In this document: piece by piece, positions 8,079-18,888 of the stretch
Numbering within the stretch: position 1 is the stretch's first letter
Layout: each line of letters opens with the position of its first letter
From: Caldithrix abyssi DSM 13497
Lineage (GTDB): Bacteria; Electryoneota; AABM5-125-24; Hatepunaeales; Hatepunaeaceae
Direction: 5' to 3'
Length of the DNA stretch: 64,000 bases
NCBI GenBank assembly: GCA_945865405.1
Contig: CAMBDS010000003.1
Span: forward strand, 76,374-140,373
Position numbers and translations under genes: made by a program
Notes under the pieces: model-generated
The model's database searches: none
What the model saw: the letters and a program-made list of their open reading frames with translations, nothing else
Told to the model about the DNA's origin: nothing

Positions 8079-9614
8079 TCATCCTTTTCTATCGAACCCC
8101 AATTCTCCCAATTCTGCCTCTACCGCCGTCACAATCGCCCCGCTCTTCACAAGCTTCGCAATCGCCTCAATATCCGGGTACAGCACCCTGTCATCGACCA
8201 GATGCGGCACAACCTCCCGCACCTTCTTATATGCTATCCGGCTCCCCTCCCCCGGCACAAGTGGCAGCCTGAAATCAAACGCCTGCGCCGCCGACATAAT
8301 CTCAATCGCCAACACATTCCCCACATTCCGCAGGATTTCCGCGCACTTCCGCACCGAGATCGGCGTCATCGCCACGTGATCTTCCTGATCTGCCGACACC
8401 GAGATCGAATCGACTACCGCCGGATGAGCCAACACCTTGTTCTCGCTCACAAGTGCCGCCGCAGTATATTGCGCTACCATCAGCCCCGAGTTCAGCCCCT
8501 CCCCCTTCACCAGAAAGTCCGGCAGACTCGAAAGCGCCGGGTTCATCAGCCTGTTCGTATGCCGTTCCGAAAGGTCGGCGATCTCCGCCATTGCCATCGC
8601 CAGAAAATCTATCGCCAACGCGATGTTCTGGCTGTGGAAATTGCCCCCCGCCAGATAGACCTCCTCCTCAGTAAAAAACAGCGGATTGTCGCAAGTTGAG
8701 TTCATCTCGGTCACGACCTGCTCGTGGACATACCGCCAGCAATCGACCGAAGGCCCCTGCACCTGCGGCGTGCAACGCATCGAATACCCGTCCTGCACCT
8801 TCGCCGACCCTTCCTTGATCACTTCCGAGTTCGCCATCAACTTCCGCAGATGACCCGCCACTACGTTCTGCCCGTTGAAAGGCCTCACTGCATGAAGCCT
8901 CGCATCGTAAGCTGTCTGCACCCCCTTCAGAGCATCTATCGTCATCGCCGCTGCTATGAATGAGTTTTTCAACAGGTTCCGCGCATCGAACAGGATCAGC
9001 GCCGCCCCCGCCGTTGACATCTGGCTCCCGTTAATCAGCCCCAACCCTTCCTTGTAAGTCAGGTCTATCGGCTTCAGCCCCGCCTTCTCCAGCGCCTTCC
9101 CGCCCGGCATCCTCACCCCCTCGAAGAACGCTTCACCCTCGCCAAGGGCCACCACCGCAAGCTGTGATAACGGCGACAAGTCCCCCGACACCCCCAGCGA
9201 CCCCTTCTCATAAACGACCGGCGTCACCCCTTTATTCAGCATATCGAGCAGCATCTGCGCCGTCTTCAGCCGCACCCCCGAATTCCCCCGCGATAGCGTA
9301 TTCGCCCGTAACAGCATCGCCCCCCGCACATTCTCAAGCGCGAACGGATCGCCAACGCCCGCCGCATGGGAATAAATGATCCGCCTTTGCAGTTCCGCCC
9401 CTTGTTCCGGCGAGATTCTGATCCGGGCAAATTCACCGATTCCGGTTGTAACGCCATAAATAGCAATATCTTTTTCGACGAGCTTCATCAGGAACGCCGC
9501 CGACGCATTCATCCGTTCTTTGGCGACCGCCGAAAATTCTACCTTGACGCCGTCCCTCGCAACTGCCGCGAGTTGATCGATGTTAAGACCGTATCCTTCA
9601 ATTTGCAATGTCAT
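8079..9614 (-). CDS. hutH: histidine ammonia-lyase-like MIO enzyme with a Val-Ser-Gly cofactor site
   Basis: A 511-residue member of the aromatic amino acid lyase family, matching the usual histidine ammonia-lyase length. The catalytic loop Tyr53 (IYGVTTGIGEF), the Ser82-His83 pair that marks histidine over phenylalanine/tyrosine substrates, QDGYSMRCTPQVQG, GGNFH and SADQEDHV are all present. The electrophilic cofactor (MIO) normally forms from Ala142-Ser143-Gly144. Here the tripeptide is Val142-Ser143-Gly144 (GSLGVSGDLSPL). Histidine to urocanate plus ammonia is the expected reaction. No hutU, hutI or hutG lies nearby, so a complete Hut pathway is not shown, and another aromatic substrate remains possible. 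It stands alone between a terminator and a REP copy. Confidence 0.85.
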   Translation of the reverse strand: MTLQIEGYGLNIDQLAAVARDGVKVEFSAVAKERMNASAAFLMKLVEKDIAIYGVTTGIGEFARIRISPEQGAELQRRIIYSHAAGVGDPFALENVRGAMLLRANTLSRGNSGVRLKTAQMLLDMLNKGVTPVVYEKGSLGVSGDLSPLSQLAVVALGEGEAFFEGVRMPGGKALEKAGLKPIDLTYKEGLGLINGSQMSTAGAALILFDARNLLKNSFIAAAMTIDALKGVQTAYDARLHAVRPFNGQNVVAGHLRKLMANSEVIKEGSAKVQDGYSMRCTPQVQGPSVDCWRYVHEQVVTEMNSTCDNPLFFTEEEVYLAGGNFHSQNIALAIDFLAMAMAEIADLSERHTNRLMNPALSSLPDFLVKGEGLNSGLMVAQYTAAALVSENKVLAHPAVVDSISVSADQEDHVAMTPISVRKCAEILRNVGNVLAIEIMSAAQAFDFRLPLVPGEGSRIAYKKVREVVPHLVDDRVLYPDIEAIAKLVKSGAIVTAVEAELGELGFDRKG

Positions 9615-9646
9615 CTGTTATTCCGTACTGTTATGTTATTTCCATG

Positions 9647-9673
9647 CTTGGAGCGCGGGATTTCAGCCCGCGC
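9647..9673 (+). repeat. REP-like palindrome
   Basis: CTTGGAG foot followed by GCGCGGGATTTCAGCCCGCG, the same subtype as the copies flanking the transposase. It lies between the ammonia-lyase start and the dehydrogenase stop. Confidence 0.85.
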
Positions 9674-9692
9674 ATTCCCCCACCTTCAACTT

Positions 9693-10484
9693 TCAACTTC
9701 TTCTCTTCTTCATCAACTTAAACGCAATCCCCGCCGCCATCTTCCGTGAAATCAACCGTGTCCCGAACGCCAGCACCGCATTCATCCCTCCGGTGACGAC
9801 CGTCCGCTTCCCTTTCATCATCGCCGCGTACCCCAGCCGTGCCACTTCCCCCGCGCTAAGCGCCCCGCGAAAATCGACTTCCTGCTTCGACGCCCCCGCA
9901 ACCCTTGCGAACCCCGTTTCGGTCACCCCCGGGCAGACGCACGTCACCGTCACCCCCGTCCCTTCCAGTTCCGTCGCCAGAGCCTCGCTGAACGAGAGCA
10001 CGAACGCCTTGGTCGCCCCATAGACCGCGCTGAACGGCACTGGTTGGAACGACGCCGTCGAGCCAACGTTCATCACCCACCCCCGCTTCCGTTCGATCAT
10101 TCCCGGCAGCATCGCTCGCGTCAAATTGGTCAACGCCGTCACATTGACTTCGATCATCGACCTGAAAGCCGTTTCATCGACATCGGCGAACAGCCCATAC
10201 CTCCCGAACCCGGCATTATTGATGAGTGCATCGACGGCGACGTTTCGTTCCCGCAGCTTCTGCGCGATCATCCCCACGCTTTCCGGCTCTGCCAGATCCA
10301 CCGCGATGACTGCGCACTTGACGCCATGCTCCACAATGAGTCCCGCCGCCAACTCCGTCAGGATTTCCTCTCGCCTTGCCACCAGCACGAGGTTCCACCC
10401 CTCCTTTGCCATGACTCGCGCCAGTTCCCTCCCGATCCCTTCCGACGCCCCGGTTATCAACGCTGTCCGCCCTTTTTTTGCCAT
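9693..10484 (-). CDS. short-chain dehydrogenase/reductase
   Basis: A classical Rossmann-fold SDR of about 263 residues. It has the nucleotide-binding TGASEGIG near the N-terminus, NNAG, the catalytic Ser (VGSTASF) and YxxxK (YGATK). It most resembles the DltE/YqjQ-type general oxidoreductases; the substrate is unknown. The Arg at the end of strand beta-2 (VARR) suggests NADP(H). An ATG also exists at 10493, but the one at 10484 is preceded by GGTGGA at good spacing and is preferred. The stop lies inside an AT-rich phrase repeat (AAGTTGAAAGTTGAAGG). No operon partner is seen; the promoter region abuts the repeat island. Confidence 0.88.
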   Translation of the reverse strand: MAKKGRTALITGASEGIGRELARVMAKEGWNLVLVARREEILTELAAGLIVEHGVKCAVIAVDLAEPESVGMIAQKLRERNVAVDALINNAGFGRYGLFADVDETAFRSMIEVNVTALTNLTRAMLPGMIERKRGWVMNVGSTASFQPVPFSAVYGATKAFVLSFSEALATELEGTGVTVTCVCPGVTETGFARVAGASKQEVDFRGALSAGEVARLGYAAMMKGKRTVVTGGMNAVLAFGTRLISRKMAAGIAFKLMKKRRS

Positions 10485-10507
10485 TTCCACCATTTCTCAA
10501 TTAAACT

Positions 10508-10967
10508 CTTGGAGGGCGGACTTTTAGTCCGCTCTTTCCTCCCCACCGCTTGCGGGGGGGGGGGGTAGGGGGGGTGTTTCTGCCGCAGGGTGTCCTCACC
10601 CTGCAGCACTAATAGGACTGCGATCCAGTTCCGGGTACCGGCGACTTCAGTCGCCGCCCACTCAGTACGACAGACATTTTTGTCTGTCACCTTTCCTCCC
10701 CACCGCTTGCGGGGGGGGGTAGGGGGGGTGTCTTCCCATCAGTATGACAGACATTTTTGCTGTCACCTTACCCGTACGGGCGAACCTTGTGTTCGCCCTT
10801 TCCCGTAACGCCAGCGTCTCGCTGGCACGTACCGCCGCTGTCCCGGCGGCTTCCCCGCCTCGGAGTGCGTCAGCTTGCTTTCGCCTCCCTCCCGCCTTGC
10901 GGCCCTTCATCCCCGCGTAGGCGGGGATCCAGACTTTCTTGGAGAGCGGCTTTTCAAGCCGCTTCTC
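10508..10967. repeat. repeat island: about a dozen different hairpins in 460 bases
   Basis: This gene-free stretch holds, in order: a CTTGGAG-foot hairpin (10508-10535); a CCCC..GGGGGGG unit (10536-10578); GCAGGGTG/CACCCTGC (10585-10604); CGGCGACT/AGTCGCCG (10639-10656); a GTACGACAGAC hairpin (10665-10690); a second CCCC..GGGGGGG unit (10693-10733); a second GACAGAC hairpin (10741-10766); GGGCGAAC/GTTCGCCC (10774-10800); GCCAGCG/CGCTGGC (10809-10826); GCCG/CGGC (10833-10850); a GGAGTGCG hairpin (10861-10888); ATCCCCGC/GCGGGGAT (10909-10929); and another CTTGGAG hairpin (10938-10967). The remainder to 11046 holds AATCCGCTTAATCCGCTG phrases, also seen near 12815. No open frame is convincing. 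Confidence 0.85.
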
Positions 10968-11046
10968 TTTTCCCCATTCGTCCCTTCATGGTCTTGCCTT
11001 CCCAATCCACTCAATCCGCTTAATCCGCTGTCTTTCCCCTACTCCC

Positions 11047-12711
11047 TCACCGCAGACAGACTAACTTCCTGACCAATTTCTGGGCTTTAACTCCATTTTC
11101 ACCTGCCGACAAAACCACGAGATAGATCCCCGAGTTTTCAGGCGACCACGTCACCGAATACTCCCCCGCCGCTTTCATCCCCTCCGCAACTACCCCAACG
11201 CTCCTCCCGCTAACATCGAAAACCTCCAGTCTGATATTGACCGCAATCGATAGGGAATATTCGAGTGAGACAAAGCCATTAAATGGGTTGGGGTTTGCCT
11301 TCAGCGAAAGACTATATTGCACTGGTCGATCCGGTTCGCGCACATCGACCCGCCAATCAGAATCACCTGCAAAGATTAATAAAACGGTTGAATCTCTGCC
11401 AGTAACTCCGCGAGCACAAAAATCATCGATGCCATCCCCATTATAATCGCCAACGGCTCCAACCTCAGGCATATTTGTGTATCTCCCGCCATATTCACTT
11501 TCGGAATAAAGATAAATGTCTGCCTGTCCATCAATATGCCGCTTCCCAAAGTGAAGCATGACCTCGCTTGTACTTGATGGGCCAAGGCTCAAACCGGTAA
11601 CGATATCTCCGATACCATCGCCATTGAAATCACCACCTGAAATATACCCGATCACTGTTTCAAATCGCCTGCGACCTTCAAGCGTCAGATCGGGCTCCAA
11701 ATCAGGTTCGGCAGACCCAAAGAAAATATAATATCCATCCAATTGTCTCATTCCGGGATGATCCGACCAGTAAACTCCCCAATCGTCATACCCGTCGTTA
11801 TTCACGTCTTGGAGAAGGTTGAAACCGCCACGTAAACGTAACTCACCCAATGGTCCTTCAAAGTCTGTCTCCCGAAATCTAAAGCAAGGAGTTGTATCCA
11901 TCGGGGCTCCACCGAGAAAAATCCAATACTCAGGTCTAATATCTCCACGGGGACTGCTCGATTCTAAAAGCATGTCATCATACCCGTCATTGTTGATATC
12001 ACGACCGACAGAAAATGTTGGCCTCCCACCATAAGGCATCCGATAATGCCAATCAGGAATGGAATCAAAATCCTCACCGCCAAAACAGATTCGTAACTCA
12101 TTCCATTCAAGATTTCCGATGCAGTACATAAAATCAGGTGTTCCATCGCCATTGAAATCGGAAGGACGTAGATCTGGATAAATGGGATTCGATCCTGTAA
12201 CTAAGGGACCATCGGCACCATTCCAGCTCCATTGTGCTACCGGGATAGTATCCAAATTCTCAGATGATTCATATACGAATATTGTAACACTTGTTGGCTC
12301 GAAAAAATTGTTATAATGAGCTCCTGAAATTGCAAAAAGGGAGCGATGATTTGGAAGCAAACCACCTAAATACCCTGGTGCACCGTACCCTGAATATCTG
12401 TCTCGATACTCGGGGCCTGCACTGAAGAGTAAATCAGGATCATTGCTCATTTGATCGCTACCGAAGTGAAGCCGGACAAGATAGGGATTCCGATCAGGTT
12501 GACTTCTCTGTTGAATAAAAAGGTCATCTTTCCCATCGAGATTTACATCGCCAAAGCAAAAATGTCCCTTTCCCCAGGCTTCGCCCCAAGCTTCCGGATC
12601 TGGTGCGTAGAACTCACCAATAATTACGGGCGGATCAAACGCCCAACTCGTTCTCACTGTCAGCAGTAGCATTATACCAATCGACCTTATCACCGTTCTT
12701 ATCTTCTTCAT
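11047..12711 (-). CDS. secreted FG-GAP/VCBS-like beta-propeller protein with sorting domain
   Basis: A 554-residue protein starting MKKIRTVIRS with a signal peptide (cleavage after SWA). The frame is open further upstream to 12909, but the ATG at 12711 has AAGGGAAAGG just before it and begins the signal peptide. The body contains repeated FNGDGxxDF / VNLDGKDDL / INNDGYDDM calcium-loop motifs (at least six), typical of FG-GAP/VCBS blades of integrin-like propellers. The tail carries NPNPFNGFVSLEY, VFDVSGR and NSGIYLVVLS before LVRKLVCLR, the type-A sorting module. The likely function is an exported surface propeller. No enzyme motif is seen. Confidence 0.87.
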   Translation of the reverse strand: MKKIRTVIRSIGIMLLLTVRTSWAFDPPVIIGEFYAPDPEAWGEAWGKGHFCFGDVNLDGKDDLFIQQRSQPDRNPYLVRLHFGSDQMSNDPDLLFSAGPEYRDRYSGYGAPGYLGGLLPNHRSLFAISGAHYNNFFEPTSVTIFVYESSENLDTIPVAQWSWNGADGPLVTGSNPIYPDLRPSDFNGDGTPDFMYCIGNLEWNELRICFGGEDFDSIPDWHYRMPYGGRPTFSVGRDINNDGYDDMLLESSSPRGDIRPEYWIFLGGAPMDTTPCFRFRETDFEGPLGELRLRGGFNLLQDVNNDGYDDWGVYWSDHPGMRQLDGYYIFFGSAEPDLEPDLTLEGRRRFETVIGYISGGDFNGDGIGDIVTGLSLGPSSTSEVMLHFGKRHIDGQADIYLYSESEYGGRYTNMPEVGAVGDYNGDGIDDFCARGVTGRDSTVLLIFAGDSDWRVDVREPDRPVQYSLSLKANPNPFNGFVSLEYSLSIAVNIRLEVFDVSGRSVGVVAEGMKAAGEYSVTWSPENSGIYLVVLSAGENGVKAQKLVRKLVCLR

Positions 12712-12744
12712 CCTTTCCCTTTCAAGGTCTTGCAGCCAGCGTAG

Positions 12745-12765
12745 CCCGGCTTCCCCGAAGCCGGG
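12745..12765. repeat. GC-rich hairpin repeat
   Basis: CCCGGCTT / AAGCCGGG palindrome in the leader of the FG-GAP gene. It is followed to 12850 by AATCCGTTCAATCCGCTTAA phrases shared with 11005-11030. Confidence 0.6.
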
Positions 12766-12908
12766 ATTTCTCCTCTGCCTCGTCCAGAGTTCACCGTTAA
12801 CGTGTCTGGAAATCCGTTCAATCCGCTTAATCTGCTGTCCTTCCCAATTCCCTTCGTGTCCAATCTTCCTCCCCCGGCGAACGCTGCCTTCCACCAACCG
12901 CCTTCCCA

Positions 12909-12940
12909 ATTTTACAATTTACAATTTACAATTTACAATT
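12909..12940. repeat. (TTTACAA)n tandem repeat
   Basis: About four copies of a 7-base TTTACAA unit. A matching, slightly degenerate run lies at 13340-13366. The two runs bracket the four-helix-bundle gene as direct repeats, and this run touches that gene's TAA stop. Confidence 0.8.
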
Positions 12941-13322
12941 AAGATCCGTCACCATTCTTTAAGCTTGATCGAGCTGTCTTAAGGGAGGCAATGACAATGT
13001 AAAGTAACTCCGAAGCTTCCTTCGTGGCGGCTTCGCCTTTGTCCGCCGCCAACAGGTTTGCCTCAACCAATAGTTCGAGCCAATACAGGCACTCATCGAT
13101 CTCCTCATGAACTATCGGGAGCTTGGCAATAAAATCGGGTTTCGACTTACCACAGCAAGCCGCGCGATAATTAGCTCCGACGGATGTACCGCTTCTGATT
13201 AACTGCTTTCCTATAACGCCTGCAGTTAGTCCCTTTGGCAGACTTTCACAAAGTCGAATTATCGCCAACGCAAACTTCTTCGTTCTTGTCCGAAGCACCT
13301 CCGACTCCGCAATCTGTGACAT
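12939..13322 (-). CDS. four-helix-bundle protein (S23 / 23S rRNA intervening-sequence family)
   Basis: A 127-residue protein of the TIGR02436 four-helix-bundle family. The characteristic IRSGTSVGANYRAACCGKSKPDFIAKLPIVHEE is present with the usual IEEADEC-like helix (HEEIDECLYWLELL). Some relatives lie inside 23S rRNA intervening sequences, and many others are free-standing cassettes near AT-rich repeats; the biochemical role is not established. The ATG is preceded by AGGAGGGG. The gene is enclosed by (TTTACAA)n direct repeats at both ends, so it looks like a small inserted cassette just downstream of carB. Confidence 0.88.
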   Translation of the reverse strand: MSQIAESEVLRTRTKKFALAIIRLCESLPKGLTAGVIGKQLIRSGTSVGANYRAACCGKSKPDFIAKLPIVHEEIDECLYWLELLVEANLLAADKGEAATKEASELLYIVIASLKTARSSLKNGDGS

Positions 13323-13339
13323 GGACGATGACCCCTCCT

Positions 13340-13357
13340 AATTTTACAATCTACAAT

Positions 13358-13366
<9 letters not shown>
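13340..13366. repeat. (TTTACAA)n repeat supplying the carB stop
   Basis: TTTTACAATCTACAATTTAC-type run. The carB TAA (13358-13360 on the minus strand) lies within it. Confidence 0.75.
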
Positions 13367-16837
<3,471 letters not shown>

Positions 16838-16885
16838 TTTAGATTTCCGATTGTTGATTGATGATTACTGATGAGAAGTTGATAA

Positions 16886-16921
16886 TTGTGTCACAATTTC
16901 GTATCATGTATTGTAACACAA
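16886..16921 (+). promoter_or_regulatory. inverted-repeat operator of the toxin-antitoxin operon
   Basis: TTGTGTCACAAT (16886-16897) and ATTGTAACACAA (16910-16921) match as an inverted repeat at 11 of 12 positions. The site ends 13 bases before the antitoxin ATG, and the first arm is itself a palindrome. This is the expected place for antitoxin autoregulation. Binding is inferred. Confidence 0.6.
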
Positions 16922-16934
16922 AAAGGAGTACGAA

Positions 16935-17189
16935 ATGAGCACAGTTTCAGTCGCGCAACGACCTCGTTTTATCATCCCTGTGTCCGAGGAGTTGCGCGAA
17001 GACGTTCTCGATTTTGCGACAGAAAATAAAATTAAAGTCGCAGAGCTTGGCAGGAAGCTATTCGAAGACTATGTAAAAGCCGAAAAACGGAGACGCCGTC
17101 ACGAGGAACTTCGGCAAACTTTAGTCGAATACTATGATGTTATTGTCGAAGTTCAACATGAATGGCGGCATACAGAAGTCGAAAATTGA
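16935..17189 (+). CDS. antitoxin of a MazEF/PemIK-like module
   Basis: An 84-residue, charged, mostly helical protein. An N-terminal beta-like segment (RPRFIIPVSEELREDVLDFA) is followed by a helix rich in Lys/Arg/Glu (KLFEDYVKAEKRRRRHEEL), resembling a ribbon-helix-helix type antitoxin with a toxin-wrapping tail. AAAAGGAG lies 7 bases before the ATG. The partner toxin starts 7 bases after its stop. It is expected to bind DNA at the inverted repeat just upstream and to neutralise the toxin. The identification rests mainly on the toxin next to it. Confidence 0.75.
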   Translation: MSTVSVAQRPRFIIPVSEELREDVLDFATENKIKVAELGRKLFEDYVKAEKRRRRHEELRQTLVEYYDVIVEVQHEWRHTEVEN

Positions 17190-17196
17190 CCTGATT

Positions 17197-17550
17197 ATGA
17201 GTAAGTATCTTCGTGGGGATATAGTCCTCGCCAACTTGGAACCTACAGTTGGTCACGAACAACAAGGCGTTTCGCGACCATGCCTTATTGTATCGAGCAA
17301 TGATGTGAATTCGATCGTGCCTATCGTTATATTATGCCCAATTTCAAAATCAAAGCCGGGAAGAATAAGACGTTACGGTGTAGTAACGATCCCAAAGAAT
17401 GATGGCGGGCTTGAACACGACAGTGACATTCTGACTACACAAATCAGAACAGTTGGTATTTCAAGAATTCGTGAAGTAATCGGCCAAATCTCACAAGCTC
17501 ACTTGGTTCGAGTTGAACTATCCTTGAAAATGGTCCTCGACCTCGACTAA
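17197..17550 (+). CDS. MazF/PemK-family mRNA interferase toxin
   Basis: A 117-residue PemK/MazF fold protein. It has LRGDIVLANLEPTVGHEQQG near the start, RPCLIVSSND, the strand VILCPISKS and the C-terminal LTTQIRTVGISRI segment, which in MazF carries the QIRTID-like motif (here QIRTVG). Family members cleave single-stranded RNA at short sequences. The ATG at 17197 is chosen because it gives the canonical N-terminus; an in-frame ATG upstream (17134) would lie inside the antitoxin gene. The stop overlaps the carA stop by four bases in convergent orientation, so the module sits exactly between carA and carB without damaging either. Confidence 0.9.
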   Translation: MSKYLRGDIVLANLEPTVGHEQQGVSRPCLIVSSNDVNSIVPIVILCPISKSKPGRIRRYGVVTIPKNDGGLEHDSDILTTQIRTVGISRIREVIGQISQAHLVRVELSLKMVLDLD

Positions 17551-18674
17551 CCTCCCATTCGCTTCCTGAATTCCATGAACAAATTCCCCGCGTCATGAGG
17601 GCCCGGCGAAGCTTCGGGGTGAAACTGAACTGAAAAAGCATTAAGATCGGGAAAATCCAACCCTTCTATCGAATTGTCGTTCAAGCTCCTTAGCGTCACC
17701 ACCGACCCCTTTGGCAGAGGATCGTCCGCCACTGCAAAACCATGATTGTGCACGGTGACAAGTACCCGCCCATCTGCTCGCTCCGCAACAGGATGATTGA
17801 TCCCCCGATGCCCGAATTTCATTTTGTAAGTCTTCCCGCCAGCCGCCAGTGCCAACAACTGATGTCCAAGACATATCCCGAAGATCGGTAGCTTCCCGAG
17901 AAAGTGTTGGCTGAAGGGCACAGCCCCTGCTACAGCCGCCGGATCTGCTGGACCATTTGACAGGAACAGACCGTCCGGATTGAATTCCGCAACTTCTTCG
18001 GCTGAACTATTGCACGGAAAGACTCGAACTTCGCAACCGACCTCCACAAGCCTGCATAGAATGTTCGCCTTGACGCCATAGTCGATAACAGCCACGCGAT
18101 ACTTCTTCAGTCCCTCCGCACGTTCCAACAACCCGCTCCAGCGCGGGTGGTTGGTGATGTTCCAATCGAAAGGTTTGGGGCAGGTTACCTTTATTGCCCC
18201 GTCGATTCCTGAGATCGACGGATGAGCCTCGACTTGCTCGCGAGCCGCTTCCAGCGAAGTCTCTGCAGAAAAAACCCCGCCCTTCAAACAGCCTACTGTT
18301 CGTAAGTGGCGGGTGACGGAGCGTGTGTCGATGCCGCTTAGACCCGGAATCGCGTGGTCAGTCAGATGATTTTCAAGTGATTGTTCGCTTCGCCACGATG
18401 AGGGTAACTCGAACGCCCGTGCTATGAAGCCTGATAAAAAAGGCCTGACCGATTCGTAATCTTCACGATTGACACCAGTATTGCCGATATGGGGCACGGT
18501 CATAACTACAATCTGCCCCCAGTAGGATGGATCGTAGATTACTTCCTGGTAACCGCTCATGCCTGTGTTGAAGACAACTTCTCCCAGCGCAGGTGGCGGC
18601 GAACCGTACAAATTCCCGCGCCAGATGCGACCATCCTCGAGAAGAAGGTAACCGTCAGAAGTGTAATTGGTCAA
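17547..18674 (-). CDS. carA: carbamoyl-phosphate synthase small subunit (glutamine amidotransferase)
   Basis: A 375-residue CarA, of usual length. The N-terminal CPSase small-chain domain (LEDGRIWRG, GEVVFNTGMSGYQEVIYDPSY) precedes a class I glutamine amidotransferase domain with the nucleophile Cys in FGICLGHQ and the His-Glu pair in VQFHPEASPGPHD. It hydrolyses glutamine and channels ammonia to CarB. The start codon is TTG; no in-frame ATG exists before GMSGY, and the leader is AT-rich without a clear Shine-Dalgarno. carA and carB lie on the same strand but are separated by the oppositely oriented toxin-antitoxin module. Confidence 0.96.
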   Translation of the reverse strand: MTNYTSDGYLLLEDGRIWRGNLYGSPPPALGEVVFNTGMSGYQEVIYDPSYWGQIVVMTVPHIGNTGVNREDYESVRPFLSGFIARAFELPSSWRSEQSLENHLTDHAIPGLSGIDTRSVTRHLRTVGCLKGGVFSAETSLEAAREQVEAHPSISGIDGAIKVTCPKPFDWNITNHPRWSGLLERAEGLKKYRVAVIDYGVKANILCRLVEVGCEVRVFPCNSSAEEVAEFNPDGLFLSNGPADPAAVAGAVPFSQHFLGKLPIFGICLGHQLLALAAGGKTYKMKFGHRGINHPVAERADGRVLVTVHNHGFAVADDPLPKGSVVTLRSLNDNSIEGLDFPDLNAFSVQFHPEASPGPHDAGNLFMEFRKRMGG

Positions 18675-18888
18675 TGAATTGATATTTAATGGTTTTGAGG
18701 AAAGTGGCAGGAGGTAGAAAAATTACTGCTCTGGTGAATATACATCGACCTTCCTTCCAAGTCAACGATGACAATCATCCTTGAGCTTGACTTACAAAAG
18801 TGAAGATGATATATTCTTATGATTGTTTAATAATCAACCCCTTCCCAACATGATCTGAAGGTAAGGGAGAAAAGCCAAGGAGTCCCGC

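Noticed and set aside
7947-8699. 250-codon plus-strand frame over the ammonia-lyase 3' end
   Set aside because: It runs through hairpin repeats and a terminator, then antisense to a well-conserved enzyme; no domain is recognised in it.
8079-9614. Considered as phenylalanine or tyrosine ammonia-lyase
   Set aside because: The Ser82-His83 pair and length fit histidine ammonia-lyase better; the alternative is kept only as a note.
10500-11046. Repeat island considered as an integron attC array
   Set aside because: The hairpins lack attC core sites (GTTRRRY) and there is no integrase or cassette genes.
12900-12945. (TTTACAA)n run considered as a CRISPR or iteron array
   Set aside because: The unit is 7 bases without spacers, so it is a simple tandem repeat, and there are no cas genes or replication genes nearby.
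16935-17550. Toxin-antitoxin pair considered as part of a prophage or island
   Set aside because: No integrase, phage gene or tRNA junction lies near; it is a stand-alone two-gene module.
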